A DNA stretch of 64,000 bases from Lytechinus pictus. Its lineage: Eukaryota; Echinodermata; Echinoidea; Temnopleuroida; Toxopneustidae. This document shows, in pieces, positions 25,601 to 35,789 of this stretch. The notes under the pieces are model-generated. The model was not told where the DNA came from and did no database searches. It saw nothing but the letters and a program-made list of their open reading frames with translations. Location of the stretch: NCBI RefSeq assembly GCF_037042905.1, contig NW_026974140.1, positions 10,923,001 through 10,987,000 of the forward strand, given 5' to 3'. Within the stretch, counting starts at the first letter, position 1, and each line of letters opens with the position of its first letter. Position numbers and translations under genes: made by a program.

Positions 25601-28028
25601 TCCCCATCAGCAATTATACCAAATTGATATTCGACCAACTAGATATATGGTGTTTAACCATCTGAGAATACTGCATGTAGACCAAGTGAAAACACTTTAA
25701 TCCTTATGGCCAGAAAGAAACAATAAGAGGTTTAAAGGTGTACTGATTAGAGTTTAAGTTTATTATAGTTCAAGCAATACACACAATGTGGTTGCCAGAA
25801 GATATTTTCTCTGTCTGTTGACATGAAAACTCTTTTGATGAATCAATCACAAAGTAGACTCATGTGTTTGATGCACTTGTAAGGGTATTAATGATCTGAT
25901 TAGTGTTGGTACTTTTAAAGTTAAACTGAATAATATGGCTTGTTCTTGCAATAATAATTAAGAATTGTTTGACATTTAAGCTTCAATTTTAAAAACCTTT
26001 TCATAGGCTATTAGATCCCTATCAATTCAAGCTGTTCACTGAATCAGATTCAAATATATTTAGGTCACAAATTTTGGTTTCTTGGCTGTATGCCCATTGA
26101 AGCGATAATCATGGACAATGACTTGGACTTTATACTTGTCATATCAACTGCAGAACAAAACATTACAGTACCTTGGTATTATCTGACCAAGGTCCATTCA
26201 TAGTTATCAAGCAAACAAAACCCCTCATTCAGACAAGAGAGATCTCGTAGAGATACACTAATGGATATGTACAGTGTTTCTTTTGTGTCTGAATGCCCTT
26301 ATATTGACTATTTAATTACTCAGGGTAGCCATTTCAGCTCTCATGAACTGTTCTAGCGGGACCTGTGTAACATGATGTTATTATTACCCTTCTCCATTCT
26401 TGTACATCGATAGCCTGAAAAGAAGGCAAAAGGTCCCATTTTTAAGTCTTTGGTATGACTTGGTCAGGGATTGAACCCACGACTTGTTATGAGACAGACG
26501 TTCTTCCACTGTGCCAGTATTTATATTGATGGGGCTGTAACATCTGAATGATCCCAAATGATATGTTTACTATCAAACCGTACATCTATCCATACCATTG
26601 TGTGATTAAATTTGGTGTGTCTAAAAGGGGGGGGGGTATTGTGCCCTTGATACTATTGTCACTTTAGTAAGTTAAGTGATTATCGTTGGGCCAATGTTAT
26701 TCTTGATATAAGTGTTATTGCATTGTGTGATTTATTGTTTGTTTCTTTTGTTGAACTCTGCACAAAAGTTCAGAAGTAGGTCAGAGGTAAATAGTTTTAT
26801 GTTTTGTTTTGTGTTTTCTCATTGCCTTGGCATAGTTATCATGATGGGTGAATGCCTGAATTGGAATATGGGTAGAACATGATGCTATATAGTTTGTGTT
26901 TTTTTTACCAGTTCAAGGAGAAAAATTTGGTTAATAATCATATTAACTTGGTGTCAGCAGTTTGTCTAGCATACATGTACTTGATGGAATACACAATCAC
27001 ATTAAGACTTATTTCACTTGGCCCAAAGCCTGGTTGGTCTAATTTCTATTTTAAATCTACGTGTTATTATTTACTTTGTTAAATTGAAAAGATGGTTCAC
27101 AGATAGTCTGATAAAACATGGGCTGGACCTGTTTGGTCTGCTATTAATTTGGTATAAATACACTTAATAAAATACCCACAAAGTTGGTGGCCTTTTTATG
27201 TGATCTAAGCAATGTTTGGGTGGATATATAAAAAATGTCCTTTCCACTTTTTTTTTCATGTTGATGTACATCAATAGGCTTTTCTCAAACAATGAACAGT
27301 ACATTAAACAAAGTGACCTTCCCATCACATTTATTTACTCCTCTGTTGTCCTTATTTTTTAAATTTGAAAATGACAGCATCTGAAAGGGGCATACATGTA
27401 GAATTAATATTATTCACAAAAATTTGATATGCTTCAAGGAATCTCTGTAGACCTTTAAATTTTCCCTTGAAATTTCTCAAATATTTAGAGAATATATAAT
27501 TGTAACCAGTTCAAAAGGTATTTATGACATTGTATTTCAAGAAGTAGAATTCAAAATGGAGAATAATTCAAAATCATCTTTATCAAAATACATTCATCAT
27601 CATCATCATTTATTTCAGTCAGCATATTCCCTATGAGGGGTGACAGATTCTCGCAGCACGATTATGACACTCCTTTCACTTATTTCTCTCTTGAGCATCC
27701 TCCTTGTTCAGACCAACCTTACTGCTTTTATTTCTTCACCATTTCTTTCCATCTCTGTTCTGTGTTCCTTTAGACCAGTAAAAAAGGCAGTGCCACATCG
27801 ATATATGCTGCTTTATCGGATGAGATGGAAGGTGTTGGAGGTTGCTACCTTGATAACTGTGGCTCTGTTGCATCTAGCAGCCTCACCTATGACAGGAAGT
27901 TACAGGTAGCCCTGTGGAAGGAATCCTGCGAGTGGTGCGGGCTTCCTGTTGATATCACCAGCCACAGGACATTGAAGGAGATGAACAACCAGCAGCAGAA
28001 TGGTAGGACAAGGATGGGGTCACAGTGA
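7664..28028 (+). CDS. DHRSX: DHRSX-type short-chain dehydrogenase/reductase, six exons
   Basis: Exons: 7664-7763, 22011-22118, 22293-22463, 23108-23315, 24957-25176, 27774-28028. Joined they give 353 residues (human DHRSX is 330). Exon 1 encodes an N-terminal hydrophobic anchor (about residues 8-22) followed by RQLLRGNKK. The Rossmann fold follows, with TGGASGIG at 46-53, NNAG at 125-128, NYLGH at 148-152, NVSS at 177-180 and the catalytic YADSK at 208-212. The C-terminal [10 protein letters not shown] region and the strong overall match to vertebrate DHRSX, including the HPGVV segment, separate it from other retinol-dehydrogenase-like SDRs. Phases agree at every join. Known role of the family: NAD(P)-linked oxidoreductase; human DHRSX acts in dolichol synthesis (polyprenol/dolichal steps) and has been linked to autophagy. 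Exon 1 lies 14.2 kb from exon 2 and is the least certain part. The C-terminal tail after residue 340 is Gln-rich and longer than in human. Confidence 0.9.
8086..8613. mobile_element. 528-bp fold-back element with 9-bp target duplication
   Basis: The two halves are near-perfect inverted copies of about 260 bp, meeting near 8,350 at a short GATCGGCC...GGCCGATC centre. The ends are TAACCCAGAGAGCTCCCG and its complement. TGCCAAAGG is repeated exactly on both flanks (8,077-8,085 and 8,614-8,622). The 9-bp duplication and long inverted repeats fit a non-autonomous Mutator-like (MULE) element; this class is an inference. The mirrored open frames inside it are a by-product of the palindrome. Confidence 0.9.
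8614..8778 (+). mobile_element. fragment of a TTAA-flanked MITE
   Basis: The sequence from GGGAGACATATTATT through ACAAAATATTGCTAAACTTTAAA matches 45,335-45,486 inside the TTAA element at 45,014-45,603. It includes the CATCATCAGCCCACC and GAATATTCATGAC segments. The outer end is missing. The 528-bp fold-back element sits directly at its left edge. Confidence 0.75.
8779..11120. other. DHRSX intron 1, mostly unclassified
   Basis: No supported exon. A GC-richer patch lies at 9,030-9,190. A LINE-like tail with AATAAATCAATAAATGAATT occurs at 10,244-10,263. Repeat ends with C/G homopolymers lie at 9,790-9,830 and 10,425-10,515, and an AT dinucleotide run at 10,818-10,833. Confidence 0.45.
11300..11900. 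repeat. GCTCGCGC tandem repeat family, block 2
   Basis: Four or five units of about 110-130 bp carry cores at about 11,327, 11,439, 11,538, 11,632 and 11,752. The connecting text ('gcttagaatgtccagttttcaggttgaaatat') is the same as in blocks 1 and 3. It ends in a more degenerate, Alu-unrelated stretch followed by C and A runs at 12,064-12,094. Confidence 0.75.
12505..13200. repeat. 27-bp class minisatellite (CCGAATTGATGTTCGACCTA plus G-rich spacer)
   Basis: More than 20 imperfect units. Each contains a GCCGAATTGATGTTCGACC-like phrase followed by TAGGGGGCG of variable G number. The unit is close to a multiple of three, so several frames stay open on both strands (for example repeated AELMFDLGG). 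These are not supported as genes because frame and units drift and no start or family is recognisable. Confidence 0.9.
13210..13990. repeat. GCTCGCGC tandem repeat family, block 3
   Basis: Six or seven units of about 105-125 bp, each with 'cctgttcatgattaccaaaagtgcttagaatgtcc' and a CpG-rich core (near 13,400, 13,512, 13,620, 13,675, 13,785 and 13,905). This block is the least diverged of the three and directly follows the minisatellite. Confidence 0.8.
14285..14830. repeat. duplicated segment A, including a GGTCTAAT/CCATTTGGTC fold-back
   Basis: 14,285-14,530 recurs with divergence at 15,750-15,990 (GGGTCGGGGTGC..., CGCATGTCCGTCGGGCATCG, CTATACCGG). It continues into a short-period quasi-repeat: the left half reads GTCCAATAGCCATTTAGTCC-like phrases and the right half (14,655-14,810) carries the reverse complement (GGACCAAATAG, GACTAAAT, TTGGCAATTTACC). 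Confidence 0.65.
15040..16470. repeat. tandem partial duplication of intron sequence
   Basis: Three blocks occur twice in the same order: 14,285-14,530 with 15,750-15,990; 15,050-15,250 with 16,065-16,230; and 15,450-15,620 with 16,238-16,430. Markers include GCGAATTACAAAACGTCC and GGCTATATGGATTCCCAAAT. Spacing shrinks from about 1,465 to 790 bp, so the second copy has deletions. Coding potential is absent. Confidence 0.7.
16480..19850. other. DHRSX intron 1, no supported gene
   Basis: AT-rich sequence with C runs at 16,780-16,790 and a GC-richer patch at 19,400-19,600. The one reading frame with some protein-like composition is listed separately (17,855-18,097). Confidence 0.4.
17855..18097 (-). 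CDS. unrecognised 80-codon reading frame
   Basis: The frame encodes a basic stretch ([17 protein letters not shown]) followed by a short hydrophobic segment ([12 protein letters not shown]). It is less AT-rich than its surroundings. No family is recognised and no clear partner exon was found. It lies antisense in DHRSX intron 1. It may be an exon, a decayed repeat or chance. Confidence 0.15.
   Translation of the reverse strand: MQSRSRGRPACFTTELYKSRSGKQGNEVRKRRLSKLGEATSEGIAHVLVIGFPEIWSQSISPVGEGEVAYNQFIGGWMDD
19885..20007 (+). mobile_element. one end of the 45.0-45.6 kb TTAA element family
   Basis: From CTTTAAACTTCAATAAC to GACCATCCCTTTAA it matches 45,480-45,603 with few differences and ends with the terminal inverted repeat plus TTAA. 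The other end is missing. Confidence 0.8.
20008..21290. other. DHRSX intron 1, no gene seen
   Basis: Low-complexity DNA with an ACTTGTTTAGGGG phrase repeated about four times at 20,365-20,480. Homopolymer runs lie at 20,521-20,534 (C) and 20,656-20,685 (T then G). Confidence 0.4.
21299..21455. mobile_element. 157-bp inverted-repeat MITE
   Basis: GTAGCAGTG, then AGCCCATTCCAAGTTTG on the left, matches CAAACCTGGAATGGGCT, then CACTGCTAC on the right as an inverted repeat. No clear target duplication was seen. Confidence 0.7.
21631..21884. mobile_element. hAT-like MITE
   Basis: The ends CAAGGCTCCACAGTAAC and (complement of the right end) CAGGGCTCGACATTAGC form an imperfect inverted repeat. Next to them lie GGTGGCCC-type subrepeats. 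The CAGGGCTCGA start resembles hAT elements. Target duplication is only partly matched (ATGTA). Confidence 0.5.
23467..24198. mobile_element. Tigger/pogo-like non-autonomous DNA transposon
   Basis: The ends CAGTCCGACCTCCCTTATCC and (complement) CAGTCCGACCTCTCTATTAT lie between TA dinucleotides (23,465-23,466 and 24,199-24,200). The terminal sequence and TA duplication fit the Tigger/pogo branch of Tc1/mariner. Only 732 bp with no transposase frame, lying in DHRSX intron 4. Confidence 0.8.
24495..24890. mobile_element. ATACGCCC-ended repeat with two internal 125-bp units
   Basis: It starts ATACGCCCATCCTACGGGAC and ends GGCGGGCGTAT, giving a short terminal inverted repeat. Inside, the phrase CCTTGTAAACGYGATAA plus 'agtttaacttaacct...tataatttgg' occurs twice about 145 bp apart. 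It lies directly before DHRSX exon 5, ending about 66 bp upstream of the acceptor. Confidence 0.6.
25305..25690. repeat. short-period GGTCTAAT/ATTAGACC fold-back
   Basis: The left half repeats phrases such as CCATTTGGTCT and GTCTAATATCCAGTTGGTC. The right half carries complements (GCATTAGACTGAATG, TTATTAGACCA, GACCAACTAG, TAGACCAAGTG). It is the same kind of quasi-periodic sequence as at 14.5-14.8 kb. Confidence 0.6.
25700..26379. other. DHRSX intron 5, no feature seen
   Basis: AT-rich intron sequence without repeats or exons that I can support. Confidence 0.4.
26380..26522 (-). mobile_element. tRNA-derived SINE
   Basis: On the minus strand the 5' part (26,520 to about 26,455) resembles a tRNA. 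It has an A-box-like TGGCACAGTGGAAGAACG and a B-box GTGGGTTCAATCCC in the right order and spacing. An unrelated body follows. It has no intact cloverleaf, so I call it a SINE head and not a tRNA gene. Confidence 0.65.
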
Positions 28029-28044
28029 CTCAAACCATTCATTA

Positions 28045-28050
28045 AATAAA
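28045..28050 (+). other. candidate DHRSX poly(A) signal
   Basis: AATAAA (overlapping ATTAAA at 28,041) begins 17 bases after the DHRSX stop codon, which would give a very short 3' UTR. Later signals, for example near 31,677, could be used instead. Confidence 0.4.
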
Positions 28051-28214
28051 CCTCTACAGGTGGTATCAACAGGACACTTCCACAGGGTCTAGATCCTTGT
28101 GGCAGTTTCATTGTGGTGTCATGGAACCATTTTAACAATAACAATCAATTAAAATACGATGGGAAGAATGGTGTTTGTGTCATTAGATTTCAGGACAGCA
28201 GAACAATAGGCCAG

Positions 28215-28357
28215 GAGCCCATTGCATAAAAGTTAATATTATGGTAACTTCCCTTAAATCCTTGATTCTGATTGGTTGCTTAGCATTGTTACCATGGAAG
28301 TTACCATACCATTGGATGGCAAAGTTACCGTAGTAGTAACTTTTATGCAACGGGCTC
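28215..28357. mobile_element. GAGCCC...TAACTTTTATG MITE, copy 1
   Basis: GGAGCCCATTGCATAAAAGT and (complement of the right end) GAGCCCGTTGCATAAAAGTT bound a 143-bp element containing ATTGTTACCATGGAAG. Related copies lie at 41,192-41,350 and 47,566-47,703, with decayed ones near 38,510-38,610 and 39,100-39,260. Confidence 0.8.
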
Positions 28358-29347
28358 AGGACTTGTTATACTGTATATGGCAGTGCACTATATCCTTAAA
28401 GTTTTTGGTCCCATTATAAAAAGAAAAAAACTAAAAACTAAACCTGCAAAACACATATGAAAGTGAATTATTAATGGAGACCCAATTATGACATAAATCT
28501 GAATTCTGCCCATATATATATTAGTCAAAATGATATACCATATTGCCATTTTGGTAAAACACAAGTTCTCCTAAAATTGAAGTTCATTTAATAAGTTCTT
28601 ACATGTAATATGTTTGCAAAATATCAATACAATTCATGCCTTACATCTTAAAAGCAACATGATTTGTCAACCATTTTAAACACATTCCAACTCTTTATGT
28701 TATATTCATATATATAATCCTATTTGAACTTGATTAAATCTTATATATATTTGCAGCTGATTATGTTCAATTGTACTAAAGACAATAAGGCATGCCATAT
28801 TTACATGTAGGCAACACAAATAAGTGCCAATTATGTTAGAGTCTGATTTCCAATTAACCTTGACAAATGATGCATTCATTTTTTAAAACTCGACAACATG
28901 AATAGAACATTTATAAATGCAGTTCATTATGTAAACCAATTACAAATGTCCCAACTGAGGATGCAATATGAAAATCTGACATATTGTATTATATAACGCC
29001 TACTTAGTTTTTGTATGCGTGCTAATGAGAAGATGAATGTGCAACATTCGTACTGTTGTACACGTACCATTCCAAAATGTACCATTGCATGACTTACATG
29101 TAGAAGTTGATGTCACAATACGATTCAATTCATTGCGACTAGTAAATAAATGCAGGTGTAGGGCTAAGTGCGCACTGCCATTATAGGTAAGAGGCGTGGT
29201 TGAGGGACTCTGATTTTTCTTTCAATGATTCCTTCCTATAGTTAGCATAGGAAAATTGATTATTATTCGTATTTTTGCTAATAGTGATTATTCTTTTCAA
29301 TGCAATGGTATGACATTTCGCCTTCAGTATAAGAAAGATTCACTCTT
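28358..29347. other. intergenic, no feature seen
   Basis: AT-rich DNA with no gene or repeat that I can support. Confidence 0.4.
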
Positions 29348-29937
29348 TTAAAGGGAAATGAAACCTTTGGAACAAGTAGGCTTGTGTCGAAACAGAAAAA
29401 TGAAAAAATAAGAACAAAGAAAGTTTGAGAAAAATCGGACAAACAATGAGAAAGTTATGAGCATTTGAATATTGCAATCACTAATGCTATGGAGATCCTC
29501 CCATTGGCAATGTGACAAGGATGTGTGATGTCACATGTGAACAACTTTCCCTTTGATGGACTATAAAATACCCTCAAAATGTCTCTTTTTGCTTTTTCTT
29601 ATGGTGATACAAACTCTTTATCCATAATGTATTCTTTAAAAATCTGTATTACATGCCCTGCTATAGAAAGAACGTATGATCTATTGATAGATGTGATAAA
29701 AGAGGCAATTTAAGTGAAATATATACTAAAGTAATGGAGAGAGTTGTTCACAAGTGACATCACATCTTTGTCGCATTGCCAATTGAGGATCTCCATAGCA
29801 TTAGTGATCGCAATATTCAAATGCTCATAACTTTCTCATTTTTTGTCCGATTTTTCTCAAACTTTCGTTGATCTGTTTCTTTGATTTTTCTGTTTTCAGA
29901 CAAGCTATCTTGTTCCAAAGGTTTCATTCTCCTTTAA
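29348..29937. mobile_element. 590-bp TTAA-flanked inverted-repeat element
   Basis: TTAA then AGGGAAATGAAACCTTTGG on the left matches the complement of CCAAAGGTTTCATTCTCCTT then TTAA on the right. Inner inverted blocks (AACTTTCTCAT/ATGAGAAAGTT, GGAGATCCTC/GAGGATCTCC) extend the arms to about 200 bp. The TTAA target and AGGG/CCTT ends fit a piggyBac-like MITE. A degenerate relative is at about 37,480-38,025. Confidence 0.85.
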
Positions 29938-32900
29938 GTCTTTTTCTTTCACCTAATGAGAAATCTTGTACCATCACACTCATACACATGTACTTGTATT
30001 TGAAATGATCTCTTCTCATACGTTACATATATAGATAATTGTAATGGCATATTACTACAATTTGTATTATTTTTTAAAATTGTTTTTAGTATATTTTCAG
30101 ATATGAAGGAAAATATAAATGCTGCAAAATATTTCTCAGGTAGAAATGGTCATACTGAAAATACATTCATGACATGCACCAATGTTTACTATTAATATTT
30201 TTACACAAAAGGTACTTGCTAGAATTTTGATACTTTTTGATTTTTTTGTAACTCAATTCGTCACAGCTTGTGAATCAAGTTAAACTATTAGATAGTAATT
30301 TTGTTAAAGATCATTCTTAATGTACAGAGTGAGCAGAAAAAAATGTTCCATAAATTTGAAGTTGTCTTGTCTGAGCTATGAACATTTAATCATTGATTTA
30401 TTGATATTTCTTAATAGAGTTAATGTTCCCGCAATTTTGGTGTGATTTTCATACGGAACTTTGCATGCATGACTGACTACGAAGCAGTGTCCAGAAGGTT
30501 GTAAAATCTCAGTTGTTGGGTGAAGAATGAAACAGAGTAAAAAAGTAATTATGTGCATGCAGAAAGACACCTACCCGTCATTTCATTCAAAATCATGTAA
30601 TCATGTTAATTCATCATGTACAGTATTTTTATTGTATTTCTGTGTGTGAAAATGTATTTCCTCAATTTGCTGAAAAATACACTTTGCAGATGTATAATAG
30701 CAAGCTTTTCTTATAAAATATAGAATAAAATAGTATATTATTTTTTACTTATTTTAATTCATGGAAACTCAGTATTGCGCTAATGTTGTGTTATTACACC
30801 GAATGTGAATTCATGCATATTCTATATATGAAAAAAAGATTTACAATCAATGGTTTGTAATCTCGAGTGCAATCAGAGATTGTGTATATATGTGCAATTA
30901 TTCTTTCTTACAACCCTTAAATGAAACTAAAAAACAATCAACTTCAAATGATTTTTAAAAAGAAAAGTAACAAATGAATGACAATTTAATTTTTAAAAAG
31001 TAAAAATTGTATTTTTATTTTATTTTTTTAAACATGTAATGGACTCGGTGCCATAAAAGCCAACAGAGTACTCTTCATTTGCTTTCTTAATTATACTTTG
31101 TGTTTCTTTAACACATGTGTTAGCTGTTATGCACTATAAAAGAACAGAATATATATTACTATCATTATTATGCTTTTATGACCTTTGTTTCATATTTCAT
31201 ATCCTTTAAATATATTGTGTAATTTGTGATTTGGTGTTTCCAGTAAACACACAATTTCTTGTTTATTTAAGCATCTATTTTCTTGAACAGGGTTACTTTG
31301 CACTTAAATACTTAGAACATCACTTAAATATATTGCTGCATTTAGATAGTATTTGATAATAAAATGCATCATGTGTAGTATATATACTTCACTAAAGATT
31401 TAATTTTTCATCATTTTATAATTTTATAAATTCCTTTATTTATACATTGGTGTAAAGTTTATTTTGATATCATGAATTATTTGAACATAATTGCATTTTT
31501 GAATAATTTCAAATTTTGCATACACTGTGTGGTAATGCATGATCATAATTATTTTTAGAACAGTATATTCAAGTGAGAGATATTGTTTCCTTCATTATAC
31601 ATGTATTTTTACTTGAAGGAAAACAAATGCTCCAAATGCTGCAGAAGGTCTGCCAATGTTTATTGTGATTTCATAACAAATAAAGTATTAAATGAATGGA
31701 ATATATTCTATAATAAATAACAAAGTCATACTTTGTGTTTTAATTTTAATTGTGAATGCATGAGTTTTCAACCTTGCAAGCATTTTATAGTGCATGTACA
31801 TACATTCAGTAATTTGTACTGTATGATGTGTTCCACAGTGAATACTATCAAAGGTGAGGTGAACTATGAATTTTGAGATGGTAAAAACAAGCTTTTCAAA
31901 TTGTACATGTAGCATCAAGAATAAAGATGCTTTCATTATCAATAATGAAGATTGTCGCTTTGAAGTCATAGGCTGTGGGTAGCACAGTGGCGTTACTGCA
32001 ATAGGTCCATGTGCTTTATTGATAGTCTTGATGCATAAACCTTTAAAATAAAACATTGTAAAATATTTTGCATGGCCATTCGATCTTTATTGAAATCCTG
32101 TAGTTTTTTAAATACTGGAGATCTTTGAACAATAATTAGAAGTAACTACATGGAAAGCAGGATTTCTCAACTCTGGTTGTAGATCCATGCTATAGACTAA
32201 TTGGTTGAAAGAGAAGCAAAAAAAACATACAAAAAAGACCCCCCCCAAAAAAAAAAAACCAGTTATTATCCTATTGAGCTTGTTGTATGATAAAAATAAA
32301 TGTCAGTTTCTGATAGAAGGAACTGAGCACAACACAAATAGAAAGTTCCCTGTAAAAAGCCAATTACTTTAAAAGATCAGCACAAAATGACTTAAAATAT
32401 ACCTACAAATCCTACATTACATGGAAAATTTTTCCAGCTAAGTCAAGTATGAGTGAGCACACATACACGCCAAACTTTTTTTTTCTTTTAATAAAGTCAC
32501 AAGGCATTTTTCAAATTCATACTGCAAGTCCCAATCACACTCCCCGACATTATACAGACTTCCACAATGAACAAAACTAAGGCAGCACTACAATGGGGGA
32601 GTAAGGGTGGCAGGGGGCAACTGCCCCTGATTTCTCATGAACAGCTGTAAAAAAAAAAAAACCAACAGAAAACAGAAAGGAAGAAAAAGGTAGACAAAAG
32701 AAAAATAATTTCCTTGACAAACTGTTATTCTGTTGCATAGATTGTACATATACTTAAACTTTCAACAAGCATTACTGGAGACAAAACAAGATGAGATGTA
32801 CAGTTCATATTTATTGAAGATGATAATAACTCGTGAAGTAATGTAAATGTAAACTCTAAGGTGTAACCCTTATTTAATTGTCAGGTCAAGACTTCAGCTG

Positions 32901-33711
32901 TTGGTCAGCCTTGAGCCCTTGACCAAAACAATCAATGTGTCGTAACTTATTCTGAATTGGGGGAGTGAACCTTTTAATGAGTTGGAAGAATGTATCACAA
33001 GAAGCCCATACAATGAGTATTCATCCAAGGTTAATCTTGAAGAACAAGTAATACTTTCAAAAAGAATGTTGGAGTTGGTAAACGTATACTTTCAGTAGAA
33101 GTATTGATTACATGTAGGTATTGATCAAATATTGAAAATGTGGTAGGTCTTATCATCAAAAACACTACATTTCCTGTTGTTCAATTGAGAATTTGCTTCA
33201 GGTCATCCCCCCAACACACCCAATAGAAATATTTTGGTACCATCCTTGTCAATAGGGGGCGATTTTCAAATGTTCAGCCCTTCTTTGTTTGAAATACAAA
33301 ATCTTTGAATCCATCCAGAATTAACTACCCATGTGTATTTTAAATATATATGTGACAGAAGAGGTTACTTAAACATGTTTTAGTATATTAGATAGGCACT
33401 TCTTTAAGTCCTTTCTTATATGTTATTGCACTGGCATACAGGTTGCTTAAAGATAACAATTCAATTCAACTTTAAATTCCACAATTAAAAAATATTTACC
33501 AGTATACAAATAATTCACATAAAAAATATATTTCAGATGTGGAGGGGTCAAAGGAAGCATAGTTGCTTGTATAAATTGGCCCCATCTCAGATACCATTCA
33601 AGTTGATGAGTTTGATTGTGTTACATTGAATGACTGGTGAATATATTTATCAAGTTATTACAGATTAATGGAATATTTCAACAATATTAATTCCTGACCA
33701 AAACAAAAGCA
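29938..33711. other. AT-rich intergenic region, no gene seen
   Basis: 3.8 kb without supported genes between DHRSX and the sulfotransferase-like gene. Poly-C/A runs lie at 32,240-32,260, and several AATAAA or TTTATT signals (for example 31,677 and 32,808) could serve either neighbour. Confidence 0.5.
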
Positions 33712-35657
33712 TCATTTCATTCTTGTTTCATACATCTCCTCATAATATTTTATCACTTGATCAGTAAGTCTGATGACATCTTGGGTGACCTGATCACGGC
33801 GAGGCATTGGATTGGCTGGAGCAAATTCACTGCTTGTTAATGCTCTATCATAGATATACATCAATTCATCCAGTAATCCGTCGGCTGGGTGAACCCATTT
33901 CTTAACAATGTCAGTAGATGGATTCCAATGCAACATGCTCTCACTGTATGGGATACCTATAGCTTCACAGATCTTTGGAAGCATTTCAGCAGGCCTAGCC
34001 AGCAAATCGTCACCGTCAATCACAACTGGCTCACTGTTTAAGTTATCCTTCACATATTTCCAGGTTTCATGAATACCCCGGAAGTACAATCCAGCTCTAT
34101 CAAACATGACATAATCTCTCTCTATGTCATATTCTTCCTCCGCCATTGTTGCTTTGCAGTCCCCCTCAAACTTGGCAGAGTTCGCATATGCGACCTTTCG
34201 AAAGGAATAGAAGACTCGGAGGGGATGTCGAATCAGGAACACATATTTGTACCCTTGAGGGAGATATTGGATCTTGTCCTTATTCATTGCTTGAGCCAGG
34301 TCCTTGACGAACACGCAGGGGCTGGCATCTTTTTCTAGAAGCTGTTTGAGTGACCCATACCTATACAGGAAAGACAAGGAGAATAAAAACTTTTTGAAAG
34401 GCAACCTTAGTTGAATCTACATGTGGTTTCAGTGCTACATTGCAGTGTAGGCCTATATAATAAGTCATGTAAATTCATTATCTTCATCAGACTTTACTTA
34501 ACTACTCAGTTACTTTAAAAAAATATAACAGAGAGATAACTGAAATCTGATTGTTGAGATATGAGAAAACATTTTTTTTTCTACAATCATGAAATTTTAC
34601 CTTTTTTTAGTAAGATTTGGGAGGGAAGCTTTTGGGAAGAATTAGGAGGGTTGGCATCTCTTGCTCTGTTTAAAATATTTCATGAAATTTGTCAAAAAGT
34701 TTGTGAAGTCTTTGATATATTGCAATACTTACAGAACGACTACAAATATCTTTCTTTATACCCAGTAATCAAAATGAAGCAAAAATGGCTTAATTTCTCA
34801 GCTCTGCTCGGACTGCATAAAACACTTTAGTGATATAGTCAACAGCTCGATGGTATGCACATATTCCAAGAAGTATTTTGAATACTGATGAGTAAATCTA
34901 GGCCCATTGATTGGAGATTCTGTAATTTCATGGACTTTACAAATTTTAAGGAAGAGTTGATATGCAGAAGGCATGTTTAGATAAGTGGCATGGCATATGT
35001 TATTACCAGTTTTAACAAGCGTTTCTGATACAGTGCATTATACACTAATGTTAATAGGGACCGCGCAACCATGACAGGGCGGGGAGATGGGGCTGGGGGC
35101 TTCTGCCCCATATTCAGAAAGTTCCTTAAAGCTTAATTATGTTTTTGTACTGTATACATATGTTGACAATCTGACTTTATTTACAAAAATATAAAAAACT
35201 ACACAAATATATAACTAAGTACATAAAAACATTAGATAGAATAGGCCTAACAACATTACCAGGTATTTTTAATTTAGTCAAGACAATTTGACAATGTCGT
35301 TAGATATATCATTATCACACAGAGTTTATATACTCACGTAAGATGTTCTGGATGAACCTTGCAGGACATCATATCCCCAATAGCAGATGCTGCTTGCTCA
35401 AAAATCTTTTCATTTCCGTCATAGTCAAGCGGTAACGAAAGATTGTGCTTGGCTGAAGCGATGATCGAAATTGCCCTGCTGTAGCAGAACGGCTCGAACC
35501 ATACCGAACTGTCCGCCGGAGCTCCGGCGGCGATGCATTTGGTCAGGGCGGTCGAGACGGAACGGGGCACAGACCACATTATAGTACGACATTTTGAACT
35601 TTTTTCCATCTGAACGGAATGCTTGACATCCTTTAATAAATCTGAAGATCCTGACAT
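33712..35657 (-). CDS. P-loop sulfotransferase-like protein, two exons
   Basis: Exons 35657-35338 and 34360-33712 (minus strand) join as AC|G in phase, giving about 322 residues. The 5'-phosphosulfate (PAPS-binding) loop is at 28-40 (WSVPRSVSTALTK), where classical enzymes have KxGTTW-like loops. The 3'-phosphate motif is at 146-159 (YVFLIRHPLRVFYS). WFEPFCYSR and the C-terminal WVHPADGLL fit a little-studied sulfotransferase-like family that sea urchins and other invertebrates carry in multiple copies. Predicted role: transfer of sulfate from PAPS; the substrate cannot be told. No signal peptide is evident with this start, so it would be cytosolic. The frame is open further upstream to an ATG at 35,786, and a later ATG lies at 35,609, so the start is uncertain. 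It stands alone, with no linked paralogue in the window. Confidence 0.85.
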
Positions 35658-35789
35658 GATACATGTAAATACTGTCTGACCTTTTCCTCCCCAAACTAAA
35701 ACACCAAAGTCTCTCGATCTAAGACCTAGCGCCTGCTTGATCGTAATTTCGCGTGCATCATGCATGAGAAATATAAACATTCGCACGAA

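Noticed and set aside
26440-26522. A tRNA gene on the minus strand
   Set aside because: A- and B-box-like sequences are present but stems do not pair properly and a non-tRNA body follows, so it is a SINE head.
34069-34338. 89-codon plus-strand frame
   Set aside because: It is antisense to sulfotransferase exon 2, whose motifs are clear.
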